NCBI GenBank assembly: GCA_028753945.1
Contig: JAPNXP010000002.1
Location: 9,672,001 to 9,736,000 of the forward strand
From: Hexactinellida sp. DTS-2022
Taxonomy: Eukaryota; Porifera; Hexactinellida
Reading direction: 5' to 3'
Length of the DNA stretch: 64,000 nucleotides
The position numbers and the translations under genes are program-made. Shown here piece by piece: positions 11,845 to 23,851 of this stretch; the stretch's first letter is position 1, and each line of letters begins with the position of its first letter. A model generated the notes under the pieces. That model ran no database searches and had not been told where the DNA came from. It was given only the letters and a program-made list of their open reading frames with translations.

Positions 11845-12001
11845 GCTGGTTCTTGTTAGTTGTTTTAATAGCTGGCTGATTTGTGAGTTGGTTTAATAGT
11901 TCCCTGAGTTGTTAGTTGGATTAATAGTTGGCTGAGTTAATAGTTGGTATATTGGCTGGGTGTTAGTTGTTTTAATAGTTGGCTGAGTTGTTAGTTGTTT
12001 T
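11845..12001. repeat. Tandem repeat of a TTAATAGTTGGCTGAG motif
   Basis: Five or six imperfect units of about 25-32 bp built from 'GTTGTTAGTTG' and 'TTAATAGTTGGCTGAG'. It lies just upstream of the integrase-like fossil. Duplicated at 23677-23833. Confidence 0.8.
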
Positions 12002-12019
12002 GTAAATATGGTTTTAAAA

Positions 12020-14102
12020 TAGACCTGTGCAGTTATTGGTTTGAGGAAAGGTGAGGCGATGGTCGAGGTTTTGAGGTAAATAAGAATGCTAACAGTGATC
12101 CCAAATAGAAAAGGTTAGACTAAGTTATTATGTAATGACGATTAATGATGTAAGGTACTATACTACAGGGAACAAGATGTCCGAGGTATTCACGACCCCA
12201 TTTACGCGTAGTACCCAAAGGAATACCTATGGGACACACTGGTGCTCGCACATACGTACCTGTGTCATGGAGGACGCGATAGGATGGAAGCCTACTTCCT
12301 AGAGCATATGTATCACATCCCTCGTGAGGTATTACTCCTCTTTCTACGCTGTTGGCCTATCTGTAAGGCAAACAAAGGAGAAAGTCCACACAGAAAATAA
12401 TTCACAAGCCGATCATACCAGCAGGGGTTGGCGTACGTGGACAGGCTGATTTGGTCGACTTGCAGTAAGTACTGATAACGGGTACAAGTTCATGTTCATC
12501 CTCAATTACCAAGACTGCTTCAGCAAGTTCGTCGTCCTGAGACTACTCAAATCCAAGACATTATACGAGGTGTCACAGTGCTTGGTGCGTATCTTCTGTG
12601 AGCATGGCCCGCCTCATATCCTGCACACAGATAACGGCACTGAGTTCGCGAATAAGACACTGATCGCTCTTCTACACAAGCTGTTGTCAATCACATGTAT
12701 CGTGAACGGCAGGCCACGTCACCCAGAGGAACACAGGGGAGTGTGGAGCGTACTAATGGCGACTTCAAGATGCTACTCTACGCCCGGTTCACGGATCAGA
12801 ACAAAGAATAGAACCAGTGAGTGAGTGTCTTACATTATGTTCAATACTCTAAGAATATTGCACATCACCGTGGTATTAATTCCACTCCCTATTCTGTGCA
12901 TTCTTGGCGAACGCCTTCCGATCTCAGTGTGGACATGTCACTACCCAGAGAAGTAGTCCAGCCACTCGAGACAGATGATCAATTGGAACAAGCCCTCGAT
13001 TGCAGACAAGTGATTTAGTATGCTTCTCAGGACTCTGCTACGCCCACAGCACTATCTTCACCCAGTCTCATCCCACTGTCACATCTATCCATGCAGGAGT
13101 CACCTAGTGAAGCGTATATGATAGGTGCTACTGCGCCGCCACCTGAGTCCAGCTTCACGCTGCCTACTTGCTCCTATGACCTAGATGCTATTGATTTCCC
13201 AGCTGATACTTTTCTCATAGACTCACAGCAAGCTGGAAGTAGCCAAGATAACGATTCACCAACTGGTCTCCCTTCTTAACCCACCCTCGTGCTTAAATGT
13301 GGACAATTACAAGGATTCATACGGCATGAATGTCCGCCCACTCATTGGATGTGAGACTACTCCCTTCTTCGACAACTCTCCGATAGTTCCTGCACACTAG
13401 GTACATACGCCACCTACCTGCGTAGTATACCCCCTTGATCCCGTCCCTTCCTACGGTATATGCTACATTACTGACGACATTGAAACTTCAGTCTGTAGTC
13501 ATTGCCGGGAAGAATTTTATAGCTGGAATCTTACGTGTATAGCCTCTGTGGCAGCCTATGCGAAGGCAAGTCAACAGTACTTCTGTGGATTGGACAAGTT
13601 CTGCAAGGGTACTCTGGGTACCGCCCGCAGACCCCGCAACAGCTGGCTAGCACTGAAGATACAGGGTTGGTAGCATGATCGAGTCAAGTAAGAAACGGTT
13701 CAGGCCTCTAGAGCTCGGCGACAACGTCCGGATACCTATCCCTAGTGTTGACTGAGCTCCTATTGGTCCTGCCAGCCTGGGAGGCACTGTGACTGAGGTA
13801 TACTCAGAGGTTGGCGCATTCCAAGTAGGCACTAAGCATGGTACGATCAAAACTGCTTTCACTCGCTCAGATTTGACTCCATGTGGTACAAGTCAACTCC
13901 TCCTGCCTACTGATGTCCCAGACCAGGAGCTATCCGTCAGAACGGCTGCCAGGTTGGAGCAGGCGGCCCTAGTATCATATCTTGCCACTGAGAGAAGCCG
14001 TGCCTCTCCAAAAGCTGCATGTGCTACAAGAAGCAGGTCAAGTGCAACTCCAAGTGTCACAGTAGCCTTACATGCAACAATAAACACTAATAGCTACAGG
14101 TA
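12020..14102 (+). mobile_element. Integrase-like element fossil, Ginger/KRBA2-type (duplication copy 1)
   Basis: A GC-richer island with coding-like composition. Recognisable pieces are an integrase core (FILNYQDCFSKFVVLRLLKS, then HTDNGTEFANK), a following YHRGINSTPY block and a C-terminal region with spaced cysteines. This resembles the Gypsy-integrase-like transposases of Ginger DNA transposons and related KRBA2/SCND3-type genes. An LTR-type integrase is the alternative. No flanking long terminal repeats were seen. It is a fossil: the frame is interrupted several times and no gag, protease or reverse transcriptase was recognised. It is old in itself, although its duplicate is almost unchanged. 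A short inverted repeat (TAGCTACAGGTA, 14091-14102; TACCTGTAGCTA, 14141-14152) lies at its 3' edge. Confidence 0.75.
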
Positions 14103-14154
14103 GTAAACATAAGTCGGTAGAAATACTGAGCCTACGTATATTACCTGTAGCTAT

Positions 14155-14370
14155 GGGAAATCGGAATATGTCCTACGAAAATATCGGGAAATGTCCTACA
14201 AACAATGTAGTATTATGTCCTACACCAATTTCGGAATGTGTCCTACATTATTTCTGATGTAGGAATATGTCCTACACCAATTTCGGAATATGTCCTATAT
14301 TATTCCGGATGTAAGATTGTCCTACACTAATTTCGGAATAGGTCCTACACAATTTCAGTTTCTGATTGAT
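14155..14370. repeat. Tandem repeat of ATGTCCTACACCAATTTCGG
   Basis: About eight units of 23-30 bp sharing TGTCCTACA and AATTTCGGAAT, with small spacing changes, directly after the integrase-like fossil. Duplicated at 25987-26202. It may be the subterminal repeat region of that element, but this is inference from position only. Confidence 0.85.
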
Positions 14371-14930
14371 ATAATTGCTGTATATTTATTGAAACTGAAA
14401 TATAATTGGTAAATAAAACGAATAAGACTGAAATATAATTGATAGTTCAATGGGAATTAAGGCCTCTGACCTTCTGGAAATAGGCTACTGAACACCTAAA
14501 TTTTTATATTAACCGTAGACTGCCTAATCGCCACACAGTGTGGGAAGCCAAAAGACGTAGTAAACATTCTCCAAATTTCAAAACATTTTCGATTTAAACA
14601 TGTTTTTATATTCTCTATCGATTTCAATCATAAAAAAAAATTTCAAATTTAACGATGAAGACATATCATAAAAGTGACATGTGCCACTTGAATGCCACCT
14701 GAATTACAAATATCAAAATTTAAACTTTGATATCTGGAATTTTTTTCAAACGTGAGAAATTCCAACTTATATTTCCGGCAGTGTTGAAAGTAAACACGAT
14801 ATCAATTAAAACGCTCTGTTATGTATAGCTAGCTAGTCAGTACTAACTATATTGGCACTAACGTCGCATTGATAACAACCCAATTTTCCTGGAAATCAAA
14901 GTGAATAGAAAATTCTCAATTATGTTAATC
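14371..14930. other. AT-rich DNA, nothing recognised
   Basis: Contains ATTTCAGTTTC and TTGAAACTGAAAT in inverse orientation near 14365-14402, otherwise no structure or coding potential. Duplicated at 26203-26762. Confidence 0.5.
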
Positions 14931-15560
14931 AAGGTTTATTGTCACATCACTTAAATGACACTACCATATATGGGCATTTGAATTTATAGAATTGTAGCCA
15001 TTTGATTAATGGTCTCATTTGTTCTTCCAATGAGTTTCTAGTGGGATATTGATGTGATTATATGGTTTGAGCTAAGAAATAGAGACTATACATTAGAAGA
15101 GAGGAATTTGGAGGAAAGTCATCAAATATGGGCACATTTGATGCCCATATATGGATCATTTTAAAAACTGAGCGTGTTAGAGTCACGAAATGTAATATTG
15201 ACGGATAGTAAGTCGGGTATGGCGAGTATTTTAAGACATATTTTTGTTTCGAGCAACTCGGGAGTCTGAGAAAGAAAAGGCACAAGAAAACGTAGCCTTG
15301 AATGAGATTATAGGTCATAAAGTTTCACATTTTCACATTTTTAGAATTTTTTTTGATTAATTGTTGATTATTTAGTCAGTGATTTGTTGGATAAAGTAAT
15401 GAAAACCTCAATCTTACCAATGTTGAGGAACACAGTATTGAGAATCGTTAAAGTGGTGAAACCACTGTTTTTCTGAAGGAAATAGCTCATAACAATGAAA
15501 ATACAATTTGTAGACATTCAAAACCATGTATAAATGTTAGGTATGGTCGTTCTGCTGTAC
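14931..15560 (+). repeat. Dispersed repeat family F, copy 2
   Basis: Aligns with F copy 1 (3920-4560) and F copy 4 (52690-53575): 'CACATCACTTAAATGACACT', CCATATATGGGCAT, a degenerate GAGCTAAG block, CATTTGATGCCCATATATGG, GTAAGTCGGGTATGGCGAG and 'CCAATGTTGAGGAACACAGT'. The open frame on the minus strand is not conserved in other copies. It ends just before the 3' end of the MULE relic. Confidence 0.7.
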
Positions 15561-15584
15561 TTTCCCCACACAATTTTTTTTGTT

Positions 15585-17570
15585 TTAGTTGTGTTTGTAA
15601 GTACATTTCCAAATTATTTCTATGGGTGGACACCGTAAACACACCATACATTTGTTTCTACAAATTGGGCAATTTACGTTTAATTCTAAAAGAAGAGTTG
15701 AACATGATTCACAAAATCCTCCGTGAACGCAGCACTGGTCATGCAAGAGTGCAAAGTTTTGAGTTCTAGGTGAAAGAGAAACATGACATCGATCGCCATT
15801 GATTTCTTCTTCATCTGCTGAAAGCTTAAAGGTCTGAAAAGTCATTAGAAATTTCCAAACTATTGGCTGGTACTTTGGTAATGCCTGAGCAAAGGTTCCC
15901 ATGTCCAATTGTTAGTGCCATTGCATCAAGAAATTCAACTGAACTAAATGAGTTATTGAAATATTTTTCTTTATATTCGTTTCTTCGAGCTGTTTTGTAT
16001 TTAGTAATGGAATTAAGTCCTCTGGTAGTTTCGTGATTATCGAGCAATCGTTGTAGTTCTATGTCGTAATCTGTTATAACGTTATTCAAAGTTCCCATAA
16101 ATTTCCATATGTTGGATGGGGTTTCAAGGTAAGATTTTAGGCATCTTTGATAGGATTCTTCCCCATTGTTAGTTGCTTTTTCTTAATAAAAGACGGACAA
16201 GTAACATTCCCATTTATCCATATTTTATTAAAATAACTTATAAAAATGTTAACTAGTACAGTCTACTCCGCTTAATTGAGACACGTTTGTTCCAGGCCTC
16301 TTGTCCCAATTAATCGGAGATCCCAATTAACCGAAAATATTCTGTAAAATAGTGATCTACCTACGATATATAACAATTTAAGTTTTAAACATGTTACAAC
16401 GATTCCTCCAATGCCAGGGTACACTATGATTATACTAAAACCCATAGTATGACCCCTAATATTCTGTGGACCGTTTTTAACTATGCCTGAACCATAGTTC
16501 ATAATCCCTGTTGATTTTCGATTTATGTAATTCAATTATATAATTGGCCCTATTTATAAATTTTGTCATGCCTTAATCAGAATTTACCAAGATTATTAAA
16601 ATTTGTTTGATCAATATTTATTTTCTAGTAAGCGAGCACAATTTTGTAGCCAATTAATTGAGTTTGTCCCAATTAAGCGGAATTTGTCCCGATTAACCGA
16701 AATTTTTATTATTAGCTTCTATGGAATGGATTCTGTTCTTGGGGAGTTGTCCCAATAAAGCGGCTGTCCCGATTAACCGGTGTCCCAATTAAGCGGAGTA
16801 CACTGTACATATCTTTTCAGAATCTTGCAATCCAAATTAAAGGTAGTTCTAATGAAAAATAAACAGAACGAATCTCCTCATCCGGAAGAACAGGGAATGC
16901 CAATAAATTTCGAATCCATTTTTGAATGTAAGGTTTGTTTTATGCAATTTTGATAATCCAATCTTTTGAATTTTCTCATAAATTGCTTTTGTAAAGTGAA
17001 ACCAGCGCACAATAGTTGGAATTGAAGGGAAAAAAATTCCAAAGCTGATCGTGGGGAAGTTCAAAATCTTCAATTGCGAATGTTTGATTGAAATTAGGAA
17101 TTAATTCCAAAATAGATAATATTGCAGCTCTATATAATGTTTCCGTTTTCCTAGTCATTAAAACATGGAGTGCAGGGAGAGTAGGGCCATTAACATGAAT
17201 GAATAGGGTAGAAAGTTGGAAAAAGATTTTAGGAACTACACAAAATTTACAGTCAAATTGAATATGGAGTGAATCGTTAATCATTTTTAGCATGCAACTT
17301 GACCAAAAAATAATTGCTACCTAATCCTCAAAGATCGCAGTTTTTAAATGGTTTTTCGAATATTTCGATTGAGGTAAAAGTACATCAAACTCAATCGCAG
17401 ACAATGGTATTTTGGGTTGCAGGAGTCTCCTCCGCTTACACATGGTACTTTCTGAACTCTTGAAGTTTACAAATGATGCTGCTTCCGAATTTCGACAACA
17501 GTCATTAAATATTTAACGTAGATTTGTTGTAGATATTTCTGCTTCGCGTTTAATATTGTTACTTAAATGG
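15585..17570 (-). pseudogene. Mutator-like (MULE) transposase with C-terminal RING finger, copy 1, broken
   Basis: Read on the minus strand. An upstream part (17560-16850) carries MULE-type motifs: VVPKIFFQLSTLF, LMTRKTETLYRAAIL, the acidic IEDFE and RWFHFTKAIYEKIQKIGLSK. A pogo-like MITE (16257-16807) then interrupts the gene. The downstream part resumes with TNNGEESYQRCLKSYLETP and SNIWKFMGTLNNVITDYDI, the usual C-terminal end of the MULE domain, and closes with a RING finger (CVHGGFCESC, then NCPICR). Breaks seen: in-frame stops in the N-terminal part (after STTNLR and after IFED), a frame change near 17030, an in-frame TAA at 16183-16185 and the 7-bp insertion at about 15824 that throws the RING out of frame. 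The N-terminus is cut near 17570 by a hAT MITE fragment. A transposase would bind element ends and cut DNA in the nucleus; this copy cannot. Confidence 0.8.
16257..16807. mobile_element. pogo/Tigger-like MITE inside the MULE relic (copy 1)
   Basis: TA-CAGTCTACTCCGCTTAATT at the left and AATTAAGCGGAGTACACTG-TA at the right, with TA target duplication. Inner repeated blocks such as TCCCAATTAAGCGG and GTCCCGATTAACCG occur near both ends, in the pattern of pogo-superfamily termini. It splits the MULE gene. The interior (about 16380-16650) is non-coding. Length 551 bp with the TAs. Confidence 0.85.
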
Positions 17571-17581
17571 GAAATGTTCAC

Positions 17582-17732
17582 TTTCAGGTCCGCAACACCA
17601 TGACATTTATCCATTTTGGCCCGCGGCCTAAAAGGTTTTCCCACTCCTGGTATAGACGATTAATGGAAAAGATTTTCCCACTTATAGAGGTTCCCCATTT
17701 ATAGAAACCCCACTTATAGAGGTTGCACTGTA
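17582..17732. mobile_element. hAT MITE end fused to a pogo-type terminal fragment
   Basis: 17582-17655 matches the left end of the CAGGGGTGGGCAAAC hAT MITE in inverse orientation (TTTATCCATTTTGGCCCGCG, then GGTTTTCCCACTCCTG), truncated on the inner side. 17656-17732 is a set of 'CCCACTTATAGAGGTT' repeats ending GCACTGTA, a pogo-type terminus. Duplicated at 29407-29557. These remnants mark the point where the MULE relic loses its N-terminus. Confidence 0.65.
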
Positions 17733-17742
17733 CACCCAATTA

Positions 17743-18472
17743 CAGGGCCGGATTAAGGTTCAGGTATCCTCTAGAGTACTTCTACCATAATTATTTACCC
17801 GAATGAATTAATTTTTTTACAGCGTATTTACTTCGTCCTCAGGATTCCAAAAATACAATAATATTGGCAAATAAACTAATAGAGGAAAAAACCTTTTTTA
17901 AATTTACGATTTTTGCGGAATAGATCAATCAGAAAAGATAAACAATACCAAGAATATTATTGATAAAATGTGTTTAGCTGGATGTAATATAATTTTTGAG
18001 TACAGGAATTGTGAATATTTACATTTTTCTGGATTTCAAATACTTTTATGTGATGTCTATTTTCAAATGAAGATTTTCCTTATCCAAAATCCAAAAAACA
18101 GATGAACTATTCATATTATGGTAAATCGCAGCACTGAAAAGTTGTATCTTTACGAGATCTCTCCGAAACCATTGAGTTTTTGATTATACGACCAAAATTG
18201 ACAAAATGACTTCTTCCGCAATTCTGAAAATGTTGGTTTTGAGATAGCGGCTTTTGAAAAAAAAATTTACAGCAATTATTCCTAAATTGAGGTGACCTAA
18301 GTGTGTCAAACTGGAAAAATAATAGGATTTTTTCTTAGAAATCTCTTGAGAGTACTCATGCCCCTGGTCACGGGCTGACCAAATATAGACTGGAAGAGTG
18401 GTCCACCGGGCCCTCAAAACAGTCCGGGCCCTGTGCGATCGCACAGTCCGCACGTGCGGTAATCCGGCACTG
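17743..18472. mobile_element. hAT-type element with CAGGGCCGGATTA ends, holding B copy 2
   Basis: It starts CAGGGCCGGATTA and ends TAATCCGGCACTG. A GC-rich inner right arm (CGCACGTGCGG-type palindromes) lies at 18395-18470. Flanks are CCCAATTA and CCAATTTA, close to an 8-bp duplication. A B element is inserted at the TTAA within the left terminus (GGATTAAGG). Duplicated at 29568-30297. Confidence 0.75.
17753..18354 (-). repeat. Family B TTAA MITE, copy 2, truncated
   Basis: It begins TTAAGGTTCAGGTATCCTCT, the inverted right end of family B, and follows B copy 1 backwards through the 'GGATTTCAAATACTTTTATG' and 'TTTCTTAGAAATC' blocks. It stops at AGAGTACTCATG without reaching the other terminus. 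Duplicated at 29578-30179. Confidence 0.8.
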
Positions 18473-20208
18473 CCAATTTAGGATGCTTCGACTGTATATA
18501 TTGGTTATTTTGTCTCAAAATTGAAAAGCGTTTTTATACATTGAAGTGAAGCTAATAAAACATAGAATTATTTGAGAAATGAAAAACTTTTGAATAAAAT
18601 TTCCAAGTTTTCAGAATGCCAATTTAATATCGTAATTAATGATGAATCAGCATTTTTCATTATAACGATGGACATTCTTTGATATTATATGCAATATTTT
18701 GTGCATTTAGATACTTCAATTACTATATAAACTAACATTATTAAGTACATATATCTCGGGAGTTGTGATTTATGGCCAACAATCAGTTGATCTTGGGATC
18801 AAATCCCTGATCTTCCTACCTTTTTGTATACTTATTGCACCATCATCTTATTGATTGGCTATATCATATTTATCAACTCTATTGCATTGTAAGTATATTA
18901 GATGCATTATGCTGTAATTAGCATTGGACAAAAACATTAATTGAACACAACATCAATTTCATCCAAATCATTGAAATATTCCCGGAAAAAGATGTCCGAA
19001 AAGAACGAGGACAACGTATTTATGGTGGCATATTCCATTGATAATCCATTAACGATATATATTGACTTCATTATTTAATACAGACATTACAAGCACATTT
19101 ATACAAAACACAATCAAAGATAAGTTAGCCTCATTTCATCAAATTTGCTGAATATAATGCATAGTCATTTCAATATATTTTTAACCCCCTTTATCTAAAA
19201 TCATATATTTTATGTATTCTCAGACTTTAGCTATAAAATTCTTTAGGATAATTCTTTCAAAGTTTGAGGCAACCAAGTTTACATAGTTACAGAGACAATC
19301 ATGCAACTTAGTGACAATAATAGAATCTAAATATTCAATACAAAGAACTACAGGGTATGCTATTTTTCTGAAAATCACTCCTGCTGTCTACGGAATAAGG
19401 AGAGCTAGGATGATTATACCTTGTTTTTAGCATGGATGCATGGTAAGGGTGGGAGGAAAAGGCTTTTTCTCTCTTAACTGAGGCGCTCAAAGTTGTTTTG
19501 CCTGAACTTTGACAGACATTCTACCGTTTCCTATTGAATAAGTAAGTGGTATATTTTAATCCGTTTATAATATGTATCTGCATTAATTAAGAATTTTGCA
19601 TTATTTAACATATTGAATTAGTTTGGTACCCTGTTTCCTTAAATGATTTTCTAACTTCCTCACCCTGGCCTAACACGAATCCAACCCTCTTAATTTAATT
19701 TGGCAAATTGGCAGAAACGAATAGCCTCAATTCACCACTGGCAATGTATAAACTTCTCAGTGTTCTTGATACATCTTGTAACAGTTAGGCAGTGGACGTC
19801 TAATAGATTGTCTCACTATTTCAGATTTCTACAAGAAAATTCTTTATCTGACGTAATTTAACCTTAAATATCCAGTGATACACGAACTGAGATATATTCT
19901 ATATACTCATTATATTCGACCCATGGGATTATATCACTAGAAAATATAAAATCGGATAAAATAATCCTTAGTAAAAGGGATTATCAAAATTTCTCAAAAT
20001 AGATTGAGTGATCCCGGTGAAAATACCGAACCGGCTGTAATTTGGTCTCTACTCTCTAGTAATCCTTCTGCAGTACACTTATTTGAATCCTTTGATTCTG
20101 TATCAAAACATGACTAGGCATGATTTCTTCTTCGTGTCGCTCATTCTGTAAAGCATCATTGTCTTCAGTTCTTTGTTATTTTTCAGTTGTCGTCTGTTTT
20201 TGAGCTTA
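18473..20208. other. AT-rich DNA with a short A-family end; no gene
   Basis: The only recognised element is GTAATTTAACCTTAA at 19853-19867, an isolated family A terminus. No coding motif or tandem array. Duplicated at 30298-32033 (terminus at 31678-31692). Confidence 0.55.
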
Positions 20209-20251
20209 CTAAATTCATGTGTTTTTTGGGTGAATCTGCCGTAATTTAACC
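20209..20251 (-). repeat. Inverted family A end forming the duplication junction
   Basis: CTAAATTCATGTGTTTTTTG through GTAATTTAACC is the terminal ~43 bp of an A element in minus orientation. Together with the start of duplication copy 2 it forms a near-perfect palindrome centred on the shared CCTTAA. This sequence is absent after copy 2 (32034 onward), where TGAGCTTA continues into TTATGTTGGAC. Confidence 0.9.
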
Positions 20252-21505
20252 TTAAATTACGGCAGATTCACCCAAAAAACACATGAATATAGTTTTGAAG
20301 GTGGGAGTTTGAATTTCACATATATGATGGAAGACATTATAGCTATTTCGAAACTCAAAACGAAATCTAATTATCTTCTATAAATTCGAAATTATTGGGC
20401 CTGCAGTATTATGCTAATACAAAAGTCCCATAGGGGGATTTTTTCAGACTCCACCTGATAAGTGTGTGGTTTGCAAGATCATTATTTGCTAAAGACCTGT
20501 ACTGTGTGATCTATCAGATAGATCATCGTTATGGGCGGTTGGTGAGTGGTTTAGAATTTTGATAAGATCTAAATAAAAAATATTGCGACCTTTTGAAACC
20601 AAAAAATGAATAAAAAGGTCATCTTTTTTTGCGAAATTTGATTAAATGCTTGATAAAAAAAATTCCAAGTCATAATTCAAAAATGTAAACCGTCTACCAA
20701 CTCCTTACGCTTATAATCTTTAAATTTTGATTCTGATAACAAACATTGATGGCCGCATTGCCAAATTACCGCTTAATATCTACCACCACTTTTGGAAATC
20801 GCCCTATGGGAGATTTGTATTAGCCAAATTTTGAAACCAACAAAAAATAAAAAGTATAATAGATAGGAACATTTTCTTTTTGATTTATTGATTTGTATCG
20901 TATAGGTATATATTTCTCACAATTACAGATTAATACAAGAACTTTCATTCACGTGGGGTAATTTAACCTTAAGATGCAATGAGAATATAGAACTTCAGAT
21001 TTGAATTCCACATGATGGAATTACTCTAGGTGCATAATTTCAAATCAATACGATTATATTCTACTGAGATACAGCCACATTACATTTTGTGCCACTTATG
21101 CCACAATTGGCACATGGCAGAGACACTTATGCCACTTCATAAATATTTTCTAAAATTATTTGAAATCACAATTTTTGTAAAATTTATAACTATAGTAAGA
21201 TATTTTAACGTCATTTCAGAGTAGTTTAAACACTAGTTAATTAGTTACCAGACAAACTTTGTGTCTGCATTAAACTTCCAATTGTTCAAATACTTTTGGC
21301 TGGTTAGTGTATATGTGTTTTTTAAACAAAATTTGGTTTCCCAATAACTATTCGCTACTTTTATTAATTCATTTCTTTATATAAAAGTTTGTAATCCATA
21401 TTATAGCTTCTAAACATAAACCAATTCACATGAACACTTGAAGACAACAGTGAAATGCTACGAGTATTAGTTCATTACACACTATTCTAATCCTTGACAT
21501 TAAAG

Positions 21506-22323
21506 CAGGGGTGGGCAAACTTTTTAGGCCGCGGGCCAAAATGGATAAATGTCATAGTGTTGCGGCCCTGAGAGTGAACATTCCTGAGAGTGAACATTTA
21601 TCTTTTTTTATTTCAAGTAGCATTAATGGATAAATAAACGATGATACTGAGGAAGTATAAACTGATCTAATCACATATTAGGAAGTATAAATAACTAGTG
21701 GGAGTTGTGCAGTTAATCCTGCGTTTTTATTAGCTTATCAAAATTTGGTTCTCGTGCTGAAGTAGCAATACACATAAGCTGAGAAATGACTCATCTTCAA
21801 TTCTGATCTTGACATATTTTTGATAAACTTCATCATACCTGCCAATCGTACAGGGATCCCTGTCCTGTAAAGATTTTTAAACATTTTGGCCATTCTGTAC
21901 AGGCGTACAGGGATTTTTAATTACTAATTATGTGTAAATATTGCCTAAATGTCTACAGATTGATAGTAAATTCTGCAATGCATTCTGCATTGACTACATA
22001 AGGCACAACTTTGTTCCTATATTTATTCAAGTGTATAATAATTCACTGGACGAGCGAGCGAAGCGAGCGAGATATTTTGGGAGGAGATTGAACTGTAATC
22101 TCGTTTTCTGCTAGAACTCGCCATTTCAATTTAGGTTCTGCCTCCTACGTTTTCTAATAATATCTAATAATTGATAGAATTCGTAAATGCAAACTATAGT
22201 TACAAAATACTGTATTCAAACTAGGAAAATTGATGCATTTGTAGAGTATATATAATTGAAAGGAAGCGAATTATCCGCGGGCCACAGCGAATGTTCTCGC
22301 GGCCCACGGTTTGAGCACCCTTG
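21506..22323. mobile_element. hAT-type MITE, CAGGGGTGGGCAAAC ends (duplication copy 2)
   Basis: Duplicate of 9674-10491, with the same termini and the same CATTAAAG/CATTAATG flanks. Confidence 0.88.
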
Positions 22324-23851
22324 CATTAATGTATGCTTATTATCCAAACTTTAAAATTATTTGTACAAACTTGGGAAGGGGGAATGCAAAAAAAGGTGTT
22401 TAAAAAGGGCGAATGAGATAGAAAAGTGTGGGAACCACTGGGTTAGAGAATTATTAAATCCCTAAATATAAAATATAAGTGGGTCTGGGTCTCTGTTATT
22501 CAAGATAGCCAATTGAATTGAACTTAATATTGATTTATCTATTCAAACATATTAGCATTCATATGTAATAAAGAGATTGTCGCTAGCTATCCTACTTTTC
22601 TTATTTCAGCAATTATTGTGTAATCTTTACCAAAATCCTTCTATGTGAAAACAAAATTTAACTCAAAATCAGGCGATTTGTATACATCATAGCATAATTT
22701 TTTGAAATACGTTGATTTCATGTTGATTTGTGCCTATACTAAATTAGTACATACTAGTGCACATTGCGTGACAGGCTCACCATTTGAATTCATATTTACT
22801 TTCAATACTACAGGTTTGACTAGTTGGATTTTATGAATACCCGACATTTAGAAATTACTAAAGCATTCCTATTGGTTTCAAAGTTATATCGCTATTCGAA
22901 GTCTGTCACGCAATGTATACTAATATGGACTAAATTAGTATATGCTCAGATCGACTTCAAATCAACGCATTTCAAAAAAATAAGTCATTGATGAATGTGT
23001 TGTAGGGGAAATTGAGTACCTAGCGAGATTGAGTCATACTTATAGAAAATGTTTCACTAAATATTATGGGTTGTTAAAAATTGATTATATCCCAGATCTG
23101 ATCCAGTTATTTGTTCACTTCCAAATGTGAATACTAGGTAAACAAGTATGCTGAATACGAATTTGACACTCACAAATTTCTATTATGTCTATATGTTCTT
23201 GTTATTGACAAAATTGGTCAACGAGGTTTTAGAATATTAGAATTTACCTAGAAACTAGACGGTTATTTTTAGTAATTGCATATGCTAAATACGAATTTAG
23301 AATTATGTACTTGCACTAAGGGCTGTTTGTTGTTAAATTTTGGGAATTAATAACTAAGAATAAGATTGAGATTTTAAATTATAAGTAAGTAAGCAAACTA
23401 GTATCAAATAGAACGTGTATAGATTAATATTGAAGATTGACAAAATGAATACGAGTCCTTGTGTATGTTTATTATAATGCGAGGTTTAAATGTAAATAGC
23501 ATTCCCTAGCAAAAGCGAATGAGATTATAGGCTCGTAATAAATATCTATCGTAATCTACTCGCGAATTCGTAACCATTTCACTAAGGCCACCAGTTTGAT
23601 CTTCAATACATATCATTGTCAATACATTCACTAAATAAACAGAATATAATTAAACGTACCCATTCTTTACTGTTAAGCTGGTTCTTGTTAGTTGTTTTAA
23701 TAGCTGGCTGATTTGTGAGTTGGTTTAATAGTTCCCTGAGTTGTTAGTTGGATTAATAGTTGGCTGAGTTAATAGTTGGTATATTGGCTGGGTGTTAGTT
23801 GTTTTAATAGTTGGCTGAGTTGTTAGTTGTTTTGTAAATATGGTTTTAAAA

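Larger units (their letters stand above)
8418..20208 (+). repeat. Tandem segmental duplication, copy 1
   Basis: This ~11.8-kb segment reappears at 20250-32033. The offset is 11,832 bp up to about 15,823 and 11,825 bp afterwards, because copy 1 has seven extra bases (GCTTAAA or equivalent, near 15824-15830). Every stretch I compared is otherwise identical. The left edge is exactly the B/A boundary (CCTTAAATTACGG). The right edge is at TGAGCTTA, after which copy 1 enters an inverted A-family end and copy 2 continues into unrelated sequence. It is either a very recent tandem duplication or an assembly duplication of two haplotypes; the sequence alone cannot decide. Confidence 0.93.

Noticed and set aside
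12020-14102. Intact retrovirus or LTR retrotransposon
   Set aside because: Only integrase-like pieces are recognised. No long terminal repeats, gag, protease or reverse transcriptase were seen, and the reading frame is broken.
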